From positions 1-64,000 of the forward strand of contig JADGJG010000020.1 in assembly GCA_027596195.1 (NCBI GenBank): 64,000 nucleotides of DNA, given 5' to 3'. Source of the stretch: Podochytrium sp. JEL0797. Taxonomy: Eukaryota; Chytridiomycota; Chytridiomycetes; Chytridiales; Chytriomycetaceae. The notes under the pieces are model-generated. The model worked only from the letters and a program-made list of their open reading frames with translations. It had not been told where the DNA came from and searched no databases. Positions 44,913 through 56,225 of the stretch are shown one piece after another; positions within the stretch are counted from its first letter, which is position 1; each line of letters starts with the position of its first letter. Both the position numbers and the translations under genes were made by a program.

Positions 44913-45755
44913 ATGGCTGATTCACCGGGAACCCAACGCGTGATTCGCTGGACCATGGAAATCCTCTGCCCAATCGCGATCGCTGCAAACGCCGCCCTCA
45001 TTGTCACCGTATCTCGACACAAAAGACTGCACAAGACTATCAACTACTTCCAGGCATGTCTTGCTGCCTCAGAAATTATGACCGCCCTCATGTGGACGAT
45101 TGGTCCTGGCGTCTCTGGCCAGCAAACCTTGTGCACCGTGCTCGGAGTGGTTGAACAGTTTTTCATCAACGGCGCATCATGCTGGAGTTTCTTGATCCCG
45201 CTGTACTCTTACGTTGTGATCATATATAACTCAGAAGCCGCCGAAGAACGCTGGCTGTATTTTCACGCGTATGGATGGGGGGCTCCTGTCCTCCTGACGG
45301 CTGTCGTCTTCATTCTTTCTGCTATTTGGAACAACATCCCTATTATAGATGAAGCCACTTATACTTGCTGGATATCAGGCGAGGACCCTGGCCTACGCGT
45401 CGGTCTTTTCTACATACCCATGTGGACCCACTTTCTTCTCATCCTCTCCATGTATACGCACATCTACTTCATCATCCACGAATCGGAAGATCAGCTGCCA
45501 TCACAAATGACGGTGGTGCGTTCATCCAATTCTTCGAAACAAAACGAGAAATTGCATCGCAAATTGTTGTGGAAGAGTATCTGGATTTCTGCCACGTTTT
45601 TCGTGAGTTGGCTTCCAGCCACCGTGTCGCGGGGGCTTGCATTGGTCGGGACTGCTCCTCCTGAGTGGTTGGACATTTTGGTTGGGGCGGGTTTCGCAAC
45701 ATCTGGGTTTTGGAATCCGATTATATTCTTTTTAATGTGGTTTTATTGGAAATAG
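44913..45755 (+). CDS. 7TM receptor, cAMP-receptor-like class, copy 2
   Basis: Also 280 residues and a single exon, very similar to copy 1 over the whole length. The start is MADSPGTQRVIRWTMEILCP versus MAVSSGTERVIRITMEILCP, and the end is IFFLMWFYWK. Key features are shared: CWSFLIPLYSYVVI, TYTCWISGEDPGLRVG, RKLLWKSIWISATFFVSWLP and the FWNPII motif. Differences concentrate in the outer loops (for example WNNIPIIDEAT versus WNNGPVMGDSG), where ligand binding would be expected to diverge. The 5' flank also resembles copy 1 (AGGGAGCAACAAGCTCCAT in both), so the duplicated unit included the promoter. Confidence 0.77.
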   Translation: MADSPGTQRVIRWTMEILCPIAIAANAALIVTVSRHKRLHKTINYFQACLAASEIMTALMWTIGPGVSGQQTLCTVLGVVEQFFINGASCWSFLIPLYSYVVIIYNSEAAEERWLYFHAYGWGAPVLLTAVVFILSAIWNNIPIIDEATYTCWISGEDPGLRVGLFYIPMWTHFLLILSMYTHIYFIIHESEDQLPSQMTVVRSSNSSKQNEKLHRKLLWKSIWISATFFVSWLPATVSRGLALVGTAPPEWLDILVGAGFATSGFWNPIIFFLMWFYWK

Positions 45756-45838
45756 ATCGAGGAAAGGCCGAAAGGGGTATTTATTTTTGTCACTTCAAAG
45801 ATTTGCAAAGGTCAAAATCCTTGATAAATTGGCGAATC

Positions 45839-46685
45839 ATGGGGCTCAGTGCAAATGCAATATCTGTAATCCATACCCTCATGTACATCCTCTGCCCGTT
45901 CTCTATCTTGTCCAACCTTGGTCTCATCGCGTGCGTCGCCTCCAAACAAAAATTCCATAAACCTCTGAACTACTTTCAAGCGTGTCTCGCTGGCACGGAG
46001 GCTTATATCGGAATCACTTGGATTATCGGGAATAGTGTCGCCAATAACGAGACTATGCACTGTAGTAGGAATAACGAACCACTTTGTTATGAACGCGACA
46101 TCCTGTTGGAGTTTTCTTATTCCGCTTTACTGCTACCTCACCGTTATGGAGAGCTCAACAACGGCAGACAGCTATTGGTATTTTTACCACGCTTATGCAT
46201 GGGGATTTCCAGCTCTCCTCACTGGGCTCGCGTTCGTGTTTGAAGCTGACTGGCGTCGCGGCAATCTCATGGGCGACGCGATTTACGAATGCTGGATTTC
46301 CACTTTCTACCCCGAACTTCGGATCGGATTGTATTATGTCCCCTTATGGACGCACTTTATCCTGATCCTCGCCATTTTCACCCGAATTTTGGTCAAAATC
46401 CGCTCCATTGAACATGAGCTTCCGATTCAATATGGGGTGTCAGAATCGAGCAGCAAGGAAAAGCACTCCTCACACACTCACATTCATAGAAAACTCGTGT
46501 GGAAGTCGAGTTTGCTTGCGCTGGGATTTATTGTGACCTGGACCCCGGCCACGACGTCGCGGGCGTTGGCAGTCGTTGGGAAGGTTCCTCCAGAGTGGTT
46601 GAGCGTTTTGGTCGGGGTGTGTTTTGCCACGACGGGGTTTTGGAATCCTGGGATATTTTTTTTGACCTGGTATTATTGGAAATAA
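45839..46685 (+). pseudogene. 7TM receptor, copy 3, with a single-base frameshift
   Basis: The gene starts MGLSANAISVIHTLMYILCP and aligns with copies 1 and 2. Near 46051-46062 the frame shifts by one base: reading passes from SVANNETM to CTVVGITNHFVMNATSCWSF only if one base is restored. After that the second frame is open to the usual end FFLTWYYWK. The rest keeps all helices and the CWISTFYPELRIG loop, so decay is recent, or the shift is an assembly error in an otherwise intact gene. It is more diverged from copies 1 and 2 than they are from each other. Confidence 0.75.
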
Positions 46686-46868
46686 GTTGGGAAACGACCG
46701 CGCCAGACACGCTTCGAGTGATCCATAGACCGTAATGCGAATCCGTTGATTTTTTCGATCTTAATTAAGCAGCGATTTCTGCGCGATTCTTTCACCCACC
46801 CACCCACCCAACCAAAGAAAAAAAATTGTCATTCCCACCCGTCTCCCGCAAAACCCGAAAAACTCACC
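46686..46868. promoter_or_regulatory. Promoter region of the hexosaminidase gene
   Basis: The 180 bp before the GH20 start include a CCCACC/CCCAACC tandem tract (about 46794-46812) and an A-rich run, ending in ACTCACCATG around the start codon. No TATA box is obvious. Confidence 0.35.
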
Positions 46869-48988
46869 ATGAGAGCCGCTTCGATTCTCGCCATGTCTTG
46901 CACTGCATCCGCAGCCTTGGTGGCCGTCCCATACAACTTGCTCTGGCCACGACCGCACCTCTTCACGTCTGGAAGCTTAAATCACACGATTGACCCCTCT
47001 TCCCTCAGCTTCCATTTCTCGGGCGGTAACCTCGCGCTTCTCTCCAAGGTTGGATTTCGCGCATCTGAACTCTTCATTATCAATCGAATTAACTGGTATT
47101 TCAGGCGGCCAGTCGATTCCAATCGAACGTCCTGGCTCTGGGATGCAAAAACCAAACGGTCACTTCCGATATCACCAACGTGTATGTCAACATCACTGAA
47201 AACGATCCAACCGACCTTGCTCTGGCGGATGAAAGTTTTGCGCTTGACACGACGGATTCGGCCGTAACAATTGCGGCTGCCAACTCGGTCGGCGCTCTGC
47301 GTGCATTCGAGACTCTTTCTCAGTTGGTTGTGCCGGTTTCCAAGTTGCCTTTTTACGCGACGGTCGATACTCCTGGATGCGCGAAGGCTGCTGCAGCTGG
47401 GTTTGCGCCCGGGTTCCAAATTCCGGTGAGTGTCTCGAAGATGGGAAATCTCATGTCTCATGACTGAACATTCAAATTCAATCAGGCTGGCCCATGGCAC
47501 ATTCAAGACCGCCCCAACTACTCGTGGAGAGGCGTTTCTCTCGACACGTCCCGCAACTTCATCCCCGTCCAAGACATTCAGCGCACCCTCGATGGAATGG
47601 CCGCCACCAAGCTCAACGTTCTCCACTGGCACATTGTGGATGCCACTGCATTCCCTGTTGAATCGAAAACGTATCCGGACTTGCAGAACTCTGCGTACGA
47701 CGCGTTCTCGGTGTATTCTTACGACGACGTTCGACAAGTGATTGCGTTCGCTGCCGACCGAGGGATCCGCGTAGTTCCTGAGTTTGATACGCCAGCCCAC
47801 GCCTACTCATGGAGTGCTTCTCAAGCCCTCAGTCATTTCGTGCTTTGTCAAAATGCTGCCGGTGGCTGGACCAACCCGTACAACGGCGGTCTCGGAAACC
47901 AACCTGACGGTTCCTGGTACCCTCTCTGTGTGGAGCCACCGTGCGGCGCCATCAACATTGCAGACCCAGATGCTGCTCCTGCTGTTTCGAAGCTGCTTGT
48001 TGAATATGCGACCTTGTTCAACGACAGCGTCATGCACTTGGGTGGAGACGAGGTCTCGTCCTTCTGTTACGCGACTGAATCGAAGTTCCTCACGCGTGCT
48101 TTTCCTGGTATGAGCAGTTACGCTTCCGTGTTTCCCAACGCCACGACTTCCACCACGTTTCCTACCGGATGGTACAAAGGATTCACGCCCGTATATCAAC
48201 AATACGCGGACCACATCATCTCCGCTGTCAAGGCCACCAAGCAAACCACCATGCACTGGGAAGACATTGTCATCAACGACGGAGTTGTGCTCCCCAACGG
48301 CACCATCATCCAAATCTGGAACGGGTGGGACAACAAGGCCGCAAAGAACTCGTTGCAAAAAGTGCTCGACTTGAACAAGTACCAAATCGTCGACTCCAAC
48401 AACGAAAACTATTACCTCGACTGCGGATCCGGGAAGTGGTTGACGGATTCAATTGGATATGGAAACGCGTCGTGGAAGGAGGAGTATTGGTGCGCATATC
48501 GCAATTGGCAGCACATTTACAACCACGACCCTCGCACGTCGCCCATGCAGAATACGACCGACACGGCGGGTACAGGGTTGGCGGCTGTGCCCAAGGGAAA
48601 CTTGAAGCTGATTCTCGGCGCCGAAGCTGCCATCTGGGGAGAAACGATTGACGCGTCGAACCTCGACACCAAGCTCTGGCCGCGGGCTGCCGCTTTGGCC
48701 GAGGCACTCTGGTCTTCGTTCGACGACGCTGCCAACAAGGACATGTTTGAGGCTGAGCCTCGATTGAGTGTGATGCGCGACCGTTTGATTTCGAGAGGAA
48801 TGCGTGCCGAAGCTATTCACCCCGCGTGGTGCAACTCTCATCTTTGTGGATTCTCGTTCAAAGGAAATACAAGTCCGTTTGGGAACGCGCAGAAGGTGAC
48901 GGGGTCGAAGGATCTTGCAGCTGGTGCCTGCTTGAATCATGGTGCTCATTTTTTGATGATTGGAGCGTTAGTGGTTATGCTCTTGTGA
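46869..48988 (+). CDS. Beta-N-acetylhexosaminidase, GH20 family, possibly GPI-anchored
   Basis: Three exons: 46869-47048, 47105-47425 and 47486-48988, giving about 667 residues. A signal peptide (MRAASILAMSCTASAALVA) is followed by a GH20b-like N-terminal domain (SVGALRAFETLSQLV). The catalytic barrel has YSWRGVSLDTSRNFI, KLNVLHWHIVD, IRVVPEFDTPAHAYSW and the catalytic Asp-Glu pair in MHLGGDEVSSFC. IIQIWNGWDN and AEAAIWGETID follow. The enzyme removes terminal GlcNAc or GalNAc from chitin oligomers and glycoproteins outside the cell or in the vacuole. After the barrel, a small polar stretch leads to a C-terminal hydrophobic tail (FLMIGALVVMLL), typical of a GPI-anchor signal. In a chitin-walled fungus, wall remodelling is the likely role. 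Confidence 0.92.
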
Positions 48989-49099
48989 TTTGCGTTCTTG
49001 TTTTGCTTTAAATCAGATTTGAGAAGTACAGCATTTTGTGCATTAAATATATGCAATTTTTTTAAAAAGCTCTATTCATGTATTTCGATCAGCTTTCCA

Positions 49100-49541
49100 A
49101 CAAAACCCCATCAAATAAAAAATAATCGGATTCCAAAACCCAGATATGGCAAATCACTGTCAAATCACTGGCAAATCACGCCCCAACCAAAATTTTCAAC
49201 CAATCGGGGGGAACGCTCCCGGCCAACCCAAGCCCGCGCAACACGGTGGCCGACACCCAACTCACAACAAACGTGGTAGAAATCCAGTCACTCCTCCATA
49301 ACAATTTAGGGATGGGTTTCAACGAGTTGGACGAACGGAACACGGTCGTTTGGGATGGCAGTTGATCTTCCGTTTCGTGGATTTTCAAGTAGATGCGCGT
49401 GTAAATGGCGATGATTAGGACAAAGTGGATCCACATGGGGATGAAGAGCAGGCCGAGGCGGAGGCCAGGGTAATTTGCTGATATCCAGCACGTGTAAGTG
49501 GAGTCACCCATTGCGGGGCCGTTATTTGACATGGCAAGCAC
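49100..49541 (-). pseudogene. Inverted remnant of a 7TM receptor gene (C-terminal half)
   Basis: The minus strand reads NNGPAMGDSTYTCWISANYP, then IHFVLIIAIYTRIYLKIHE, the DQLPSQTTVFRSSNSLKPIP loop, WISTTFVVSWVSATVLRGL and WLKILVGA, matching the second half of receptor copies 1 and 2. Helices 1-4 are absent. The last helix is broken by a stop and small changes (VLESDYFLFDGVL). It is the fourth member of the receptor cluster and points the other way, 4.5 kb from copy 1, beyond the hexosaminidase gene. Confidence 0.85.
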
Positions 49542-49977
49542 GAGATCTTATAGATGATATGGAGAATGAAAAGAGATCCTTAATATTAAGGTATAAAGCA
49601 TTTGTGGTGAGCCAAAATATTACTTCAGCCTTTGCGTATATGAAGGGGAACTTGCGATTAGTGGAAATCTTTTTTGAATAGACAAGCGAAAAGTTTTCTG
49701 GTTCGCCAAGTTCTGCCAAGTTCCACGGCAGGAAAAATTGGGACATGTGTCCAATTCAGTCACGAGTGCACTTGGATCGTGAATTTCAGAAGGATGTAGG
49801 GGGCGAGATGAGGCGGAAACGCGAATACGGGCAGTTTCCAGAGAGGAGTCTAAGAGAATAGTAGGTTCAGAAGGCCTTCTGATAGGACCTCAGTGTTCAA
49901 TCAAAGCCGACAAGGTTCGACTGGTTTTGGCCCTTTTTTTGCGTTCAAACGTCCCCTCCAAAAGTCGACGAGATCCT
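49542..49977. other. Intergenic, nothing recognised
   Basis: The stretch contains no gene I can support. A GTTCTGCCAAGTTCCACG phrase repeats a neighbouring GTTCGCCAAG phrase weakly near 49702-49726. Confidence 0.4.
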
Positions 49978-52003
49978 ATGGACTCTCAACGCGACACCCC
50001 TTCCGCGCTGCCATACTCTGCATTCAGCGGTCCGCCAGCCGCCAAAGCAACGCCGGAAGAGCCCGTACTTGCGCGCACGGCAAAGAAGCTCGTTGCTTCC
50101 GTGCGGCGCTTATCGCAGATATTTGCATTCACCAGAACACCAGGCGAGGTGGGATATCTCTCTCTCTATTTAATCAATCAGGTGATCACTCAATTGCTGA
50201 GATTCTCAAACCCAGGTTGGAAAAAAAGAAAAGCCGTCGACACAAGCCTTTGCCAAACCAAGGGAACCATGCGATGATCCTGTCCAATCCGCTCTTTCCT
50301 TCTCCAAAGAAAAATACACGCTCGAACCTGGCTCCGAAAACGACGCGTCGAAGGAGTCCAACAAGGAGCATTCCCATCACGAAGCATTCATCCAGAAAGA
50401 ATACAACCGCAGACACAGCTTCGCCTCCAAAGACCTGCCAAAATTCAATGCGCCCTCGAAACCACCCCCAGGCCCGCCACCACCCCACCTTATGCCAAAC
50501 CTCGCGAAACCTTCCGCCTCCTCCACCCCTTCAGGCTCCCACCGCTCCTCTCCCCACAGCTCCCCAATCCCTTCCAAGCAACCCACCGCCAACATCAACA
50601 ACCTCAAATCCTTCGCTTCCCAGACCACCGCCAAAAAACATCAACATCGAAAATCGCACATGAGCACCACAAGCGGGACCCCAAGCTCCCCGTCTTTTTA
50701 CCCCACGCCCATGATGCAGCCCACCACTGTCATTTACGTCCCTGTCCCCATGATACCCGCTCCTCCATTTGCTCCCGTCCTCTCAAATCGCTCCTCGCGC
50801 GTTTTCAATACCCCTGATTCGGACACGTCCGAGGAAGACTCGATCCCGCTGCAATTGCGTCACGAAGATTCGATTCCTTTGCAATTGAGACTGGGGAGCG
50901 TGAATTCGTCTTCGAAACGCAACAGCGTTGCGTCCTTTATACCATCTTCGAGCCTTGCTGTCAGCAGCAGTCCGCGGATTGTGCAGGACGCGTCTGCGGA
51001 GGAGGAGACTTCGCTGTCGTCGTCTGAGACCGTGAGTTCTGGCGGGATTTGTACAGTCGAATTGGTGCCTGAGGTTTCGAAATCGCCTCCCGTCGTGGCA
51101 GTGACGGAATCACCTGCCAAGGCTGCGATTCGAAAACGCCAGTCGGTTATATTGCTGGCGGAGGCGGCCCGTCATCTCGAGGAGGAGCAAGTGGCCGAGA
51201 GCAAGCGAAAGGAAGGGGAAGACGCGAGGTCTGCGATTCGAAAGAAGCGCGAGTCGATGGTGGGTGCCAACGCGTTGGCAATTCTGGACAAAGTCACCAC
51301 GCAAGACGAAGACTCTGCCGTGTCTGACATCCAGAAACAGTCGGCCACGCCGACTCCACCGGTTCTGCCGACAGCAAAAGTGGACGCGCACCCATCCGTG
51401 TCGTTTGATCCAAAACCCACCAAACGATTCTCGTTGGCGGACTTGAGACAGCAACAGTTTCTCGAACAGCAACTCTCGTCCTCGCCTCTACCGTCAAAAC
51501 GCTTCTCCACCTTCCCCCAACTCGAAACTCACATCCCCGGAACCCATATTCCGCCACGTCCGACGTCAGCTTACATTACTCCCTACCACCACCCCGCGTT
51601 TGAACCCCCCGCTCCGCATCAAGTCATGCCGAGCGCGCATGTCGTGTACCCGACGCAGCCCTTGGGGTATGCGAATCCCGCGCTTTTCGCCCAACAGCAA
51701 CAGCAACAACAGCAACCGGTGGCGCCCAGTGTATCTGCGTTTGATCAGCCCATGAAGGAGTTGAAGCGGAAGAGTGTGGGACCGCTCATCAAGTTTTCGA
51801 AAGAGGAGGTAATATTACAAACATTTCCCCCCTCCCCGCTCCTCCTTCCCCCCCTTTACTAAAATCACCCCCTTTTTTTGTAGGAACAAGTCAGTTCGTC
51901 GTTGAAAATGGCGATTCGGACCAAGCTTGATTTGGAGGAACGCGCGGTCCAGCAGGAGATGTTGAGGGTGAGAGGGGAGCAGAGGGGGGAGGGGTACGCG
52001 TGA
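49978..52003 (+). CDS. Large disordered Ser/Pro-rich protein with polyglutamine tract, function unknown
   Basis: Three exons: 49978-50148, 50216-51808 and 51884-52003, giving about 628 residues. Composition is dominated by Ser, Pro, Lys and Gln. Notable parts: a small N-terminal basic helix (TAKKLVASVRRLSQIF); two adjacent near-identical units (EDSIPLQLRHEDSIPLQLRL); a repeated KAAIRKRQS / SAIRKKRES helix motif flanking a charged helix (LAEAARHLEEEQVAE); KRFSLADLRQQQ; and an eight-Gln run (FAQQQQQQQQ). The final exon is a predicted coiled coil (KLDLEERAVQQEML). RxxS-type sites suggest kinase regulation. No domain is recognised. It is probably a cytoplasmic scaffold or RNA-associated protein, but this is only inference from composition. 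Confidence 0.6.
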
Positions 52004-52162
52004 ATTTCTTGTTATTATTTTCTTGGTATATCGAGTGTGTGGGTGGTGGTATTATTATGGTATTATTATTAGGTTTTGAAAGTCGCCTTGGCAAAGAATT
52101 TTTTTTTGAACTCTCCATTCGCTGCGCCTTGGTCATCACTTTAACAATAAAGAAAACACAGA

Positions 52163-53750
52163 ATGAAAGTCATCGCCTCGACCCCCGCCACCAAACACAA
52201 ACCCTTCATCTATGCCACCTTCGCTATCGTCCTCGTCTGCGTCTTCACCGTTGTGTTCCTCCAAGCCCAAATCCTCACCAAATCACTCGCGCCACTCCAC
52301 TCTCCCTCAAATACCACAACTGCCTCCTCACGCACCTCACCAATAGCTGCCACCACTACTGCTCCTGGCGACAAGCATTCACCGCTCCCCACTACCCCCA
52401 CCGCCAAAACGTACCCTCACCTCGCCCTCGCGCTCAAAACTGGCGCTGAAACCGCAGCAAGCCGCTCCGCAATCCAACTCCTCACATTCCTCCAAGACGC
52501 AGCGAACGTGCTCGTGATTGCGGAGGCGCCGGGTGTCAAGATTGGCGGGGTAGATGTGGAGGACATGTATTCAGGGGTTTATGACCGGATTGAGGAGAAG
52601 ATGAGGAAGGAAGGGAAGGAGAGGAGGGGGGATGCGGTGGAAGGAGGAACGGCGGAGTCGATGGGATGGTGAGTTTGTGTGGGGGTGGGGATCGGACTGG
52701 GCGAGTAATCCGACCGCTGACCAATTTTCAAATTTACCAAAACAAACAGGCAATTGGACGCACACAAAAACTTGCCGGGGTTCCAGCTCTTGCATGAACG
52801 ATTTCCAGACGCAGAATGGTACATACAAACGATTCTTTGGTTTCGTCGTCTCACAAATTGACAGGTACATCATGTTTGACGACGACGCCTATGTCCTCCT
52901 CGACAACTATGCCGCACATTTGGCCACCTTGAATCCAGACGACGAGTGGTACCTCGGTCAACCGAACGTGTTTGCCGGTTGTGATGGGGTCACGAATTTC
53001 GGAGACGGGCCACTATTTGCGCAGGGCGGGGCGGGGATTGTTATTTCGAGGGGAGCCATGAAGAAAATGGTTCCAGTTTTGGGTGAGTTGTAAAGATTGT
53101 GTTGTGGCTGTGAGGTTAAATGAAAGCTGATTATGTCCCAATTTCATCAGATAAGTGTATTCTCAAATACAGAGACTGCTGGGCGGGAGACGTCCGTGTG
53201 GCTCTGTGTATGCGTGATTCTGGCGTTCTCATCACGCAAACAGACCAACTATACCAAAGCCCGTGAGTTTTTGCTCCCCCGCCTCTCACTTTCTTGCCAA
53301 GCCACCGTCTCACCAAAACCCTCCCCTCTCCTTTACCACAGACCAAACTCCGATTTTGAATACCCCGACACCCCATGCACAGAACCCCTCGTGTTCCACA
53401 AAACCCTCCCGCACCAAATCCAATCCCTCTATGATGCCCAACGCGCGACTCCATTCAACCGAACGACATTTGCGGACAGTTACCACCACATGCATTTCAA
53501 CAACACACTCTCCCGCGTTTCAGGGGACTTGAGGATTCGCAAAGACGCGCACATTGCGGGTGCGGAGAGGGAGAAGCACGAAACGGAGAGTGCAGAGTCG
53601 TGTTTGAGCGTGTGTGAGAGTATCAAGGACTGTGTGGCGTGGACTTGGAGGGAGAAGGAATGCGTGATCAAGTATGGACCCGGGAGGTTGGAGGGGCGGG
53701 AGGGAATGTGGGGTGGTGTTTTAGCGGAGAGGTATCGCTGTGAAAAGTGA
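52163..53750 (+). CDS. Fringe-like glycosyltransferase (GT31-type) with C-terminal Cys-rich domain, copy 1
   Basis: Five exons: 52163-52668, 52750-52818, 52865-53082, 53151-53262 and 53342-53750. A single N-terminal TM anchor (FIYATFAIVLVCVFTVVFL) marks a type II Golgi protein. The stem is Ser/Thr/Pro-rich. The catalytic domain has the HKNLPGFQLLHERFPDAEW lead-in, the metal-binding YIMFDDDAYVLL, LAQ/G-type FAQGGAGIVISRGAM and CWAGDVRVALCMRD, all as in fringe/C1GALT-like GT31 enzymes. The C-terminal 70 residues carry a paired-Cys pattern (ESCLSVCESIKDCVAWTW, then CVIKYGPGRL), like a PAN/apple module. It would add a sugar, probably Gal or GlcNAc, to a glycan; donor and acceptor are not readable. 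It is one of three paralogues in the window. Confidence 0.82.
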
Positions 53751-54380
53751 AGTTTGAAAGAGTTGGATCGGATGGGTTTGAAGTTCAAAAGTCGTACAAT
53801 AAATATCATGCATGCATTAAATGCAGAAATTTGCAAATTTCTGATCCTCTGTGCAAGTGGTGCGTACAGCTTTGACAAACGCGGGGCCGAAATGCGAAAC
53901 CAAAATCTTAGCGAATAACTTCGACTTCCCCTCTCAAATGGATGCTAAGGGAATCTGTCTGCATCTCTTGAAAACCAACGCTTTTCCCGACCCTTAACCA
54001 AAGATTTGTAAAAGATTACCTACTCGTTTGTTTGTGCGAGCGAAATTGCCAAAAATATGAACATAAACCGTGGCTATTATTACCATGATCGGAGACCGGG
54101 GAGAGGCGAAGCCGCTCTCACCCAAGTGCCTCCGAGGCGCCACCTCGGATTGTTTTTATAAAACGGAAAAGAAAAGAAAATGGTCTGTGAAAACAGCCCA
54201 TCCCGGATGGTGTTTCGGAGGTAATCAAGTCTGAAACAAAAAACGAAATATATGGTGGCAGACCCATCAGTTCCTGGGGCGGAAACCATCATCTGGTACC
54301 CTAAAATCTTTGTTTAGCTCGCCAATGATGCAAATGGGGTAGTAGAAACTCCGATTACAACCCTCTTTCTTACAATTAAC
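53751..54380. other. Intergenic stretch between glycosyltransferase copies
   Basis: No gene is supported. A GC-rich palindrome-like patch lies near 54125-54150 (GTGCCTCCGAGGCGCCACC), and an A/G-rich tract near 54162-54182. Confidence 0.45.
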
Positions 54381-54510
54381 AGGTGCATCATTTTTTACGA
54401 CAATCCTCTCCTTGATAATTACGCCAATCGTTTGTCCAACTTGAATCCTTAAACAAGGAATGTAATCTCGTCCAACTGAATGCGATGGGGTCACGAATTT
54501 CGGAGACGGA
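54381..54510 (+). pseudogene. Relic of a fringe-like glycosyltransferase exon
   Basis: The plus strand reads RCIIFYDNPLLDNYANRLSN with LNP and a stop, and ends in a DNA phrase that copies the intact gene (TGCGATGGGGTCACGAATTT). It aligns with the DDD-containing exon of copy 1 (YIMFDDDAYVLLDNYAAHL) starting at the same AGGT splice-acceptor context. The DDD motif is destroyed and stops are present. Confidence 0.8.
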
Positions 54511-54764
54511 TTGACAACTTAGTGAACATGGCCTTGTTGGCCTTCTCCGCACGTGATAAAAAAACATTTCGGGTCAGTCGATTTTGCCGTTTGTGATTCC
54601 ATCGAATTCCACGAGCATGAAGTTGATTCAAGTGAGCTTGCTGTTGGGAACGTATTGTATTTTCTGAATTGCCTCCTACAAACTATTTGATTCGAGAAAC
54701 CCTTTGGACTCAATTTCACAAGCTTTTTTTTGTTTTGACATTTTTTGAGAATTTTGACGATTCC

Positions 54765-56225
54765 ATGAAAGTCACGGTCCGCTGCGGCGCCGTCACCCTC
54801 GCCGTCCTCCTTCTCCTGGCATTCGTTCTCCTCGCAGCAATCCTCGCAACTCCATCACCACCCCCCACCCACTTCCGCTCCGCCTCCGACGAATCCGAAT
54901 CCGTTCCACCTACCCCTCGCGCAAAGAAGCACACCCACCTCGCCATCGCCCTCAAAACCGGCTCCGAAACAGCCGCGTCCCGCGCCGCCATTCAACTCGT
55001 CACGTTCCTAAAAGACGCGGCCAATGTTATCGTTGTGGGCGAGGCGTCCGGATTCCGCGTGGGAGATTGGGAAATGGAGGATGTGTATACAGGGGTTTAT
55101 GAGGCCACTGAGGAGCGGATTCGGAGGAATCGGACAAGGGGGTTGAGTAAGAGAGGGCTCGTGAAGGATCAGGTTGTGGCGGGACAGAGTGCCAAAACGA
55201 AGGGCTGGTGCGTTTAGATTAGTCATCAAGACCAGGGGGGTACGTGCCTTGGCTGACGCGTTTTTTTTAAAGGACCCTTGATGCGCACAAGAATCTGCCG
55301 GCGCTTCAGTTGTTGTATAATCGGTTTCCGGAGGCGGAGTGGTATCTTATGTTTGATGACGATTCTTACGGTACGAAGCTTTTTTGTGGGCATACCGCAG
55401 TTCTGATGTTCGCCGAAACCAGTATTCTTGGACAACCTTTCAAACTACTTGAGCTCCCTTGACCCTGACGATCACCACTACATGGGCCAAGCGAACCGAT
55501 TCAAAGGATGCGATGGTGTCACTGTTTTCGGACAAGGACCGCGTTTCGCACAAGGCGGGGCTGGGATTGTGATCTCGAGGGGAGCCATGCGTTCGATGGC
55601 TTTGATTTTGGATTCTTGTATTTTGAAGTATAAGGGGTGTTGGGCGGGTGATATTCGCGTGGGGTTGTGTATGCGGGATGCGAGGATTTTGGTTAAGCAC
55701 AAGGATGGGTTTTTTGGGATACCGTGAGTATACTTCCAGCCATATTCACCACTGATATTTCTAACGTCGAAAAAAATTAGTCCGAACGCGAATTTTCATT
55801 TCCCAGAAAACCCCTGCGCGACTCCGTTCGTCTTCCACCACTCCCTTCCCCACCAAATCCAATCTCTGTACGACTCTGAAACGATCCAAAAACTAAACCC
55901 ATCCTCGAACCTCGTGACCATGTCCGACATTTACCACCACATCCACCTAAACGACCCTCGATCAACCCTCAACACGCCACAATTACTGCGAATTCAAAAC
56001 AACACGGACGTGCGTGGCAGGGCGGTCAAGTATCGCGATGTAGAGGATGCACGCGCGTGTTTGGAGTTGTGCGAGTTTGTGAAGGAGTGTGTGGGGTGGA
56101 CGTTTGATGGGAAGGTTTGTTGGACAAAGAATGGGCCGGGGAAGATGGAGGCGAGGGAGGGGATGTGGGGTGGGGTGTTGGTAGAGAGGTATCGATGTAA
56201 CGGTGGGGATGCGGAGAATGGATAA
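54765..56225 (+). CDS. Fringe-like glycosyltransferase (GT31-type) with C-terminal Cys-rich domain, copy 2
   Basis: Four exons: 54765-55207, 55273-55370, 55424-55723 and 55781-56225. The N-terminal anchor is AVTLAVLLLLAFVLLAAI. The shared stem-end block HLAIALKTGSETAASRAAIQ is followed by DVYTGVYE. The catalytic domain has WYLMFDDDSY, split by an intron right after Tyr, then GQGPRFAQGGAGIVISRGAM and CWAGDIRVGLCMRD. The C-terminal Cys-rich module repeats copy 1 (ACLELCEFVKECVGWTF, GPGKMEAREGMWGGVLVERY). Two of copy 1's introns are fused away or shifted, so the paralogues differ in gene structure. Golgi location and a sugar-transfer role are expected from the family. Confidence 0.83.
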
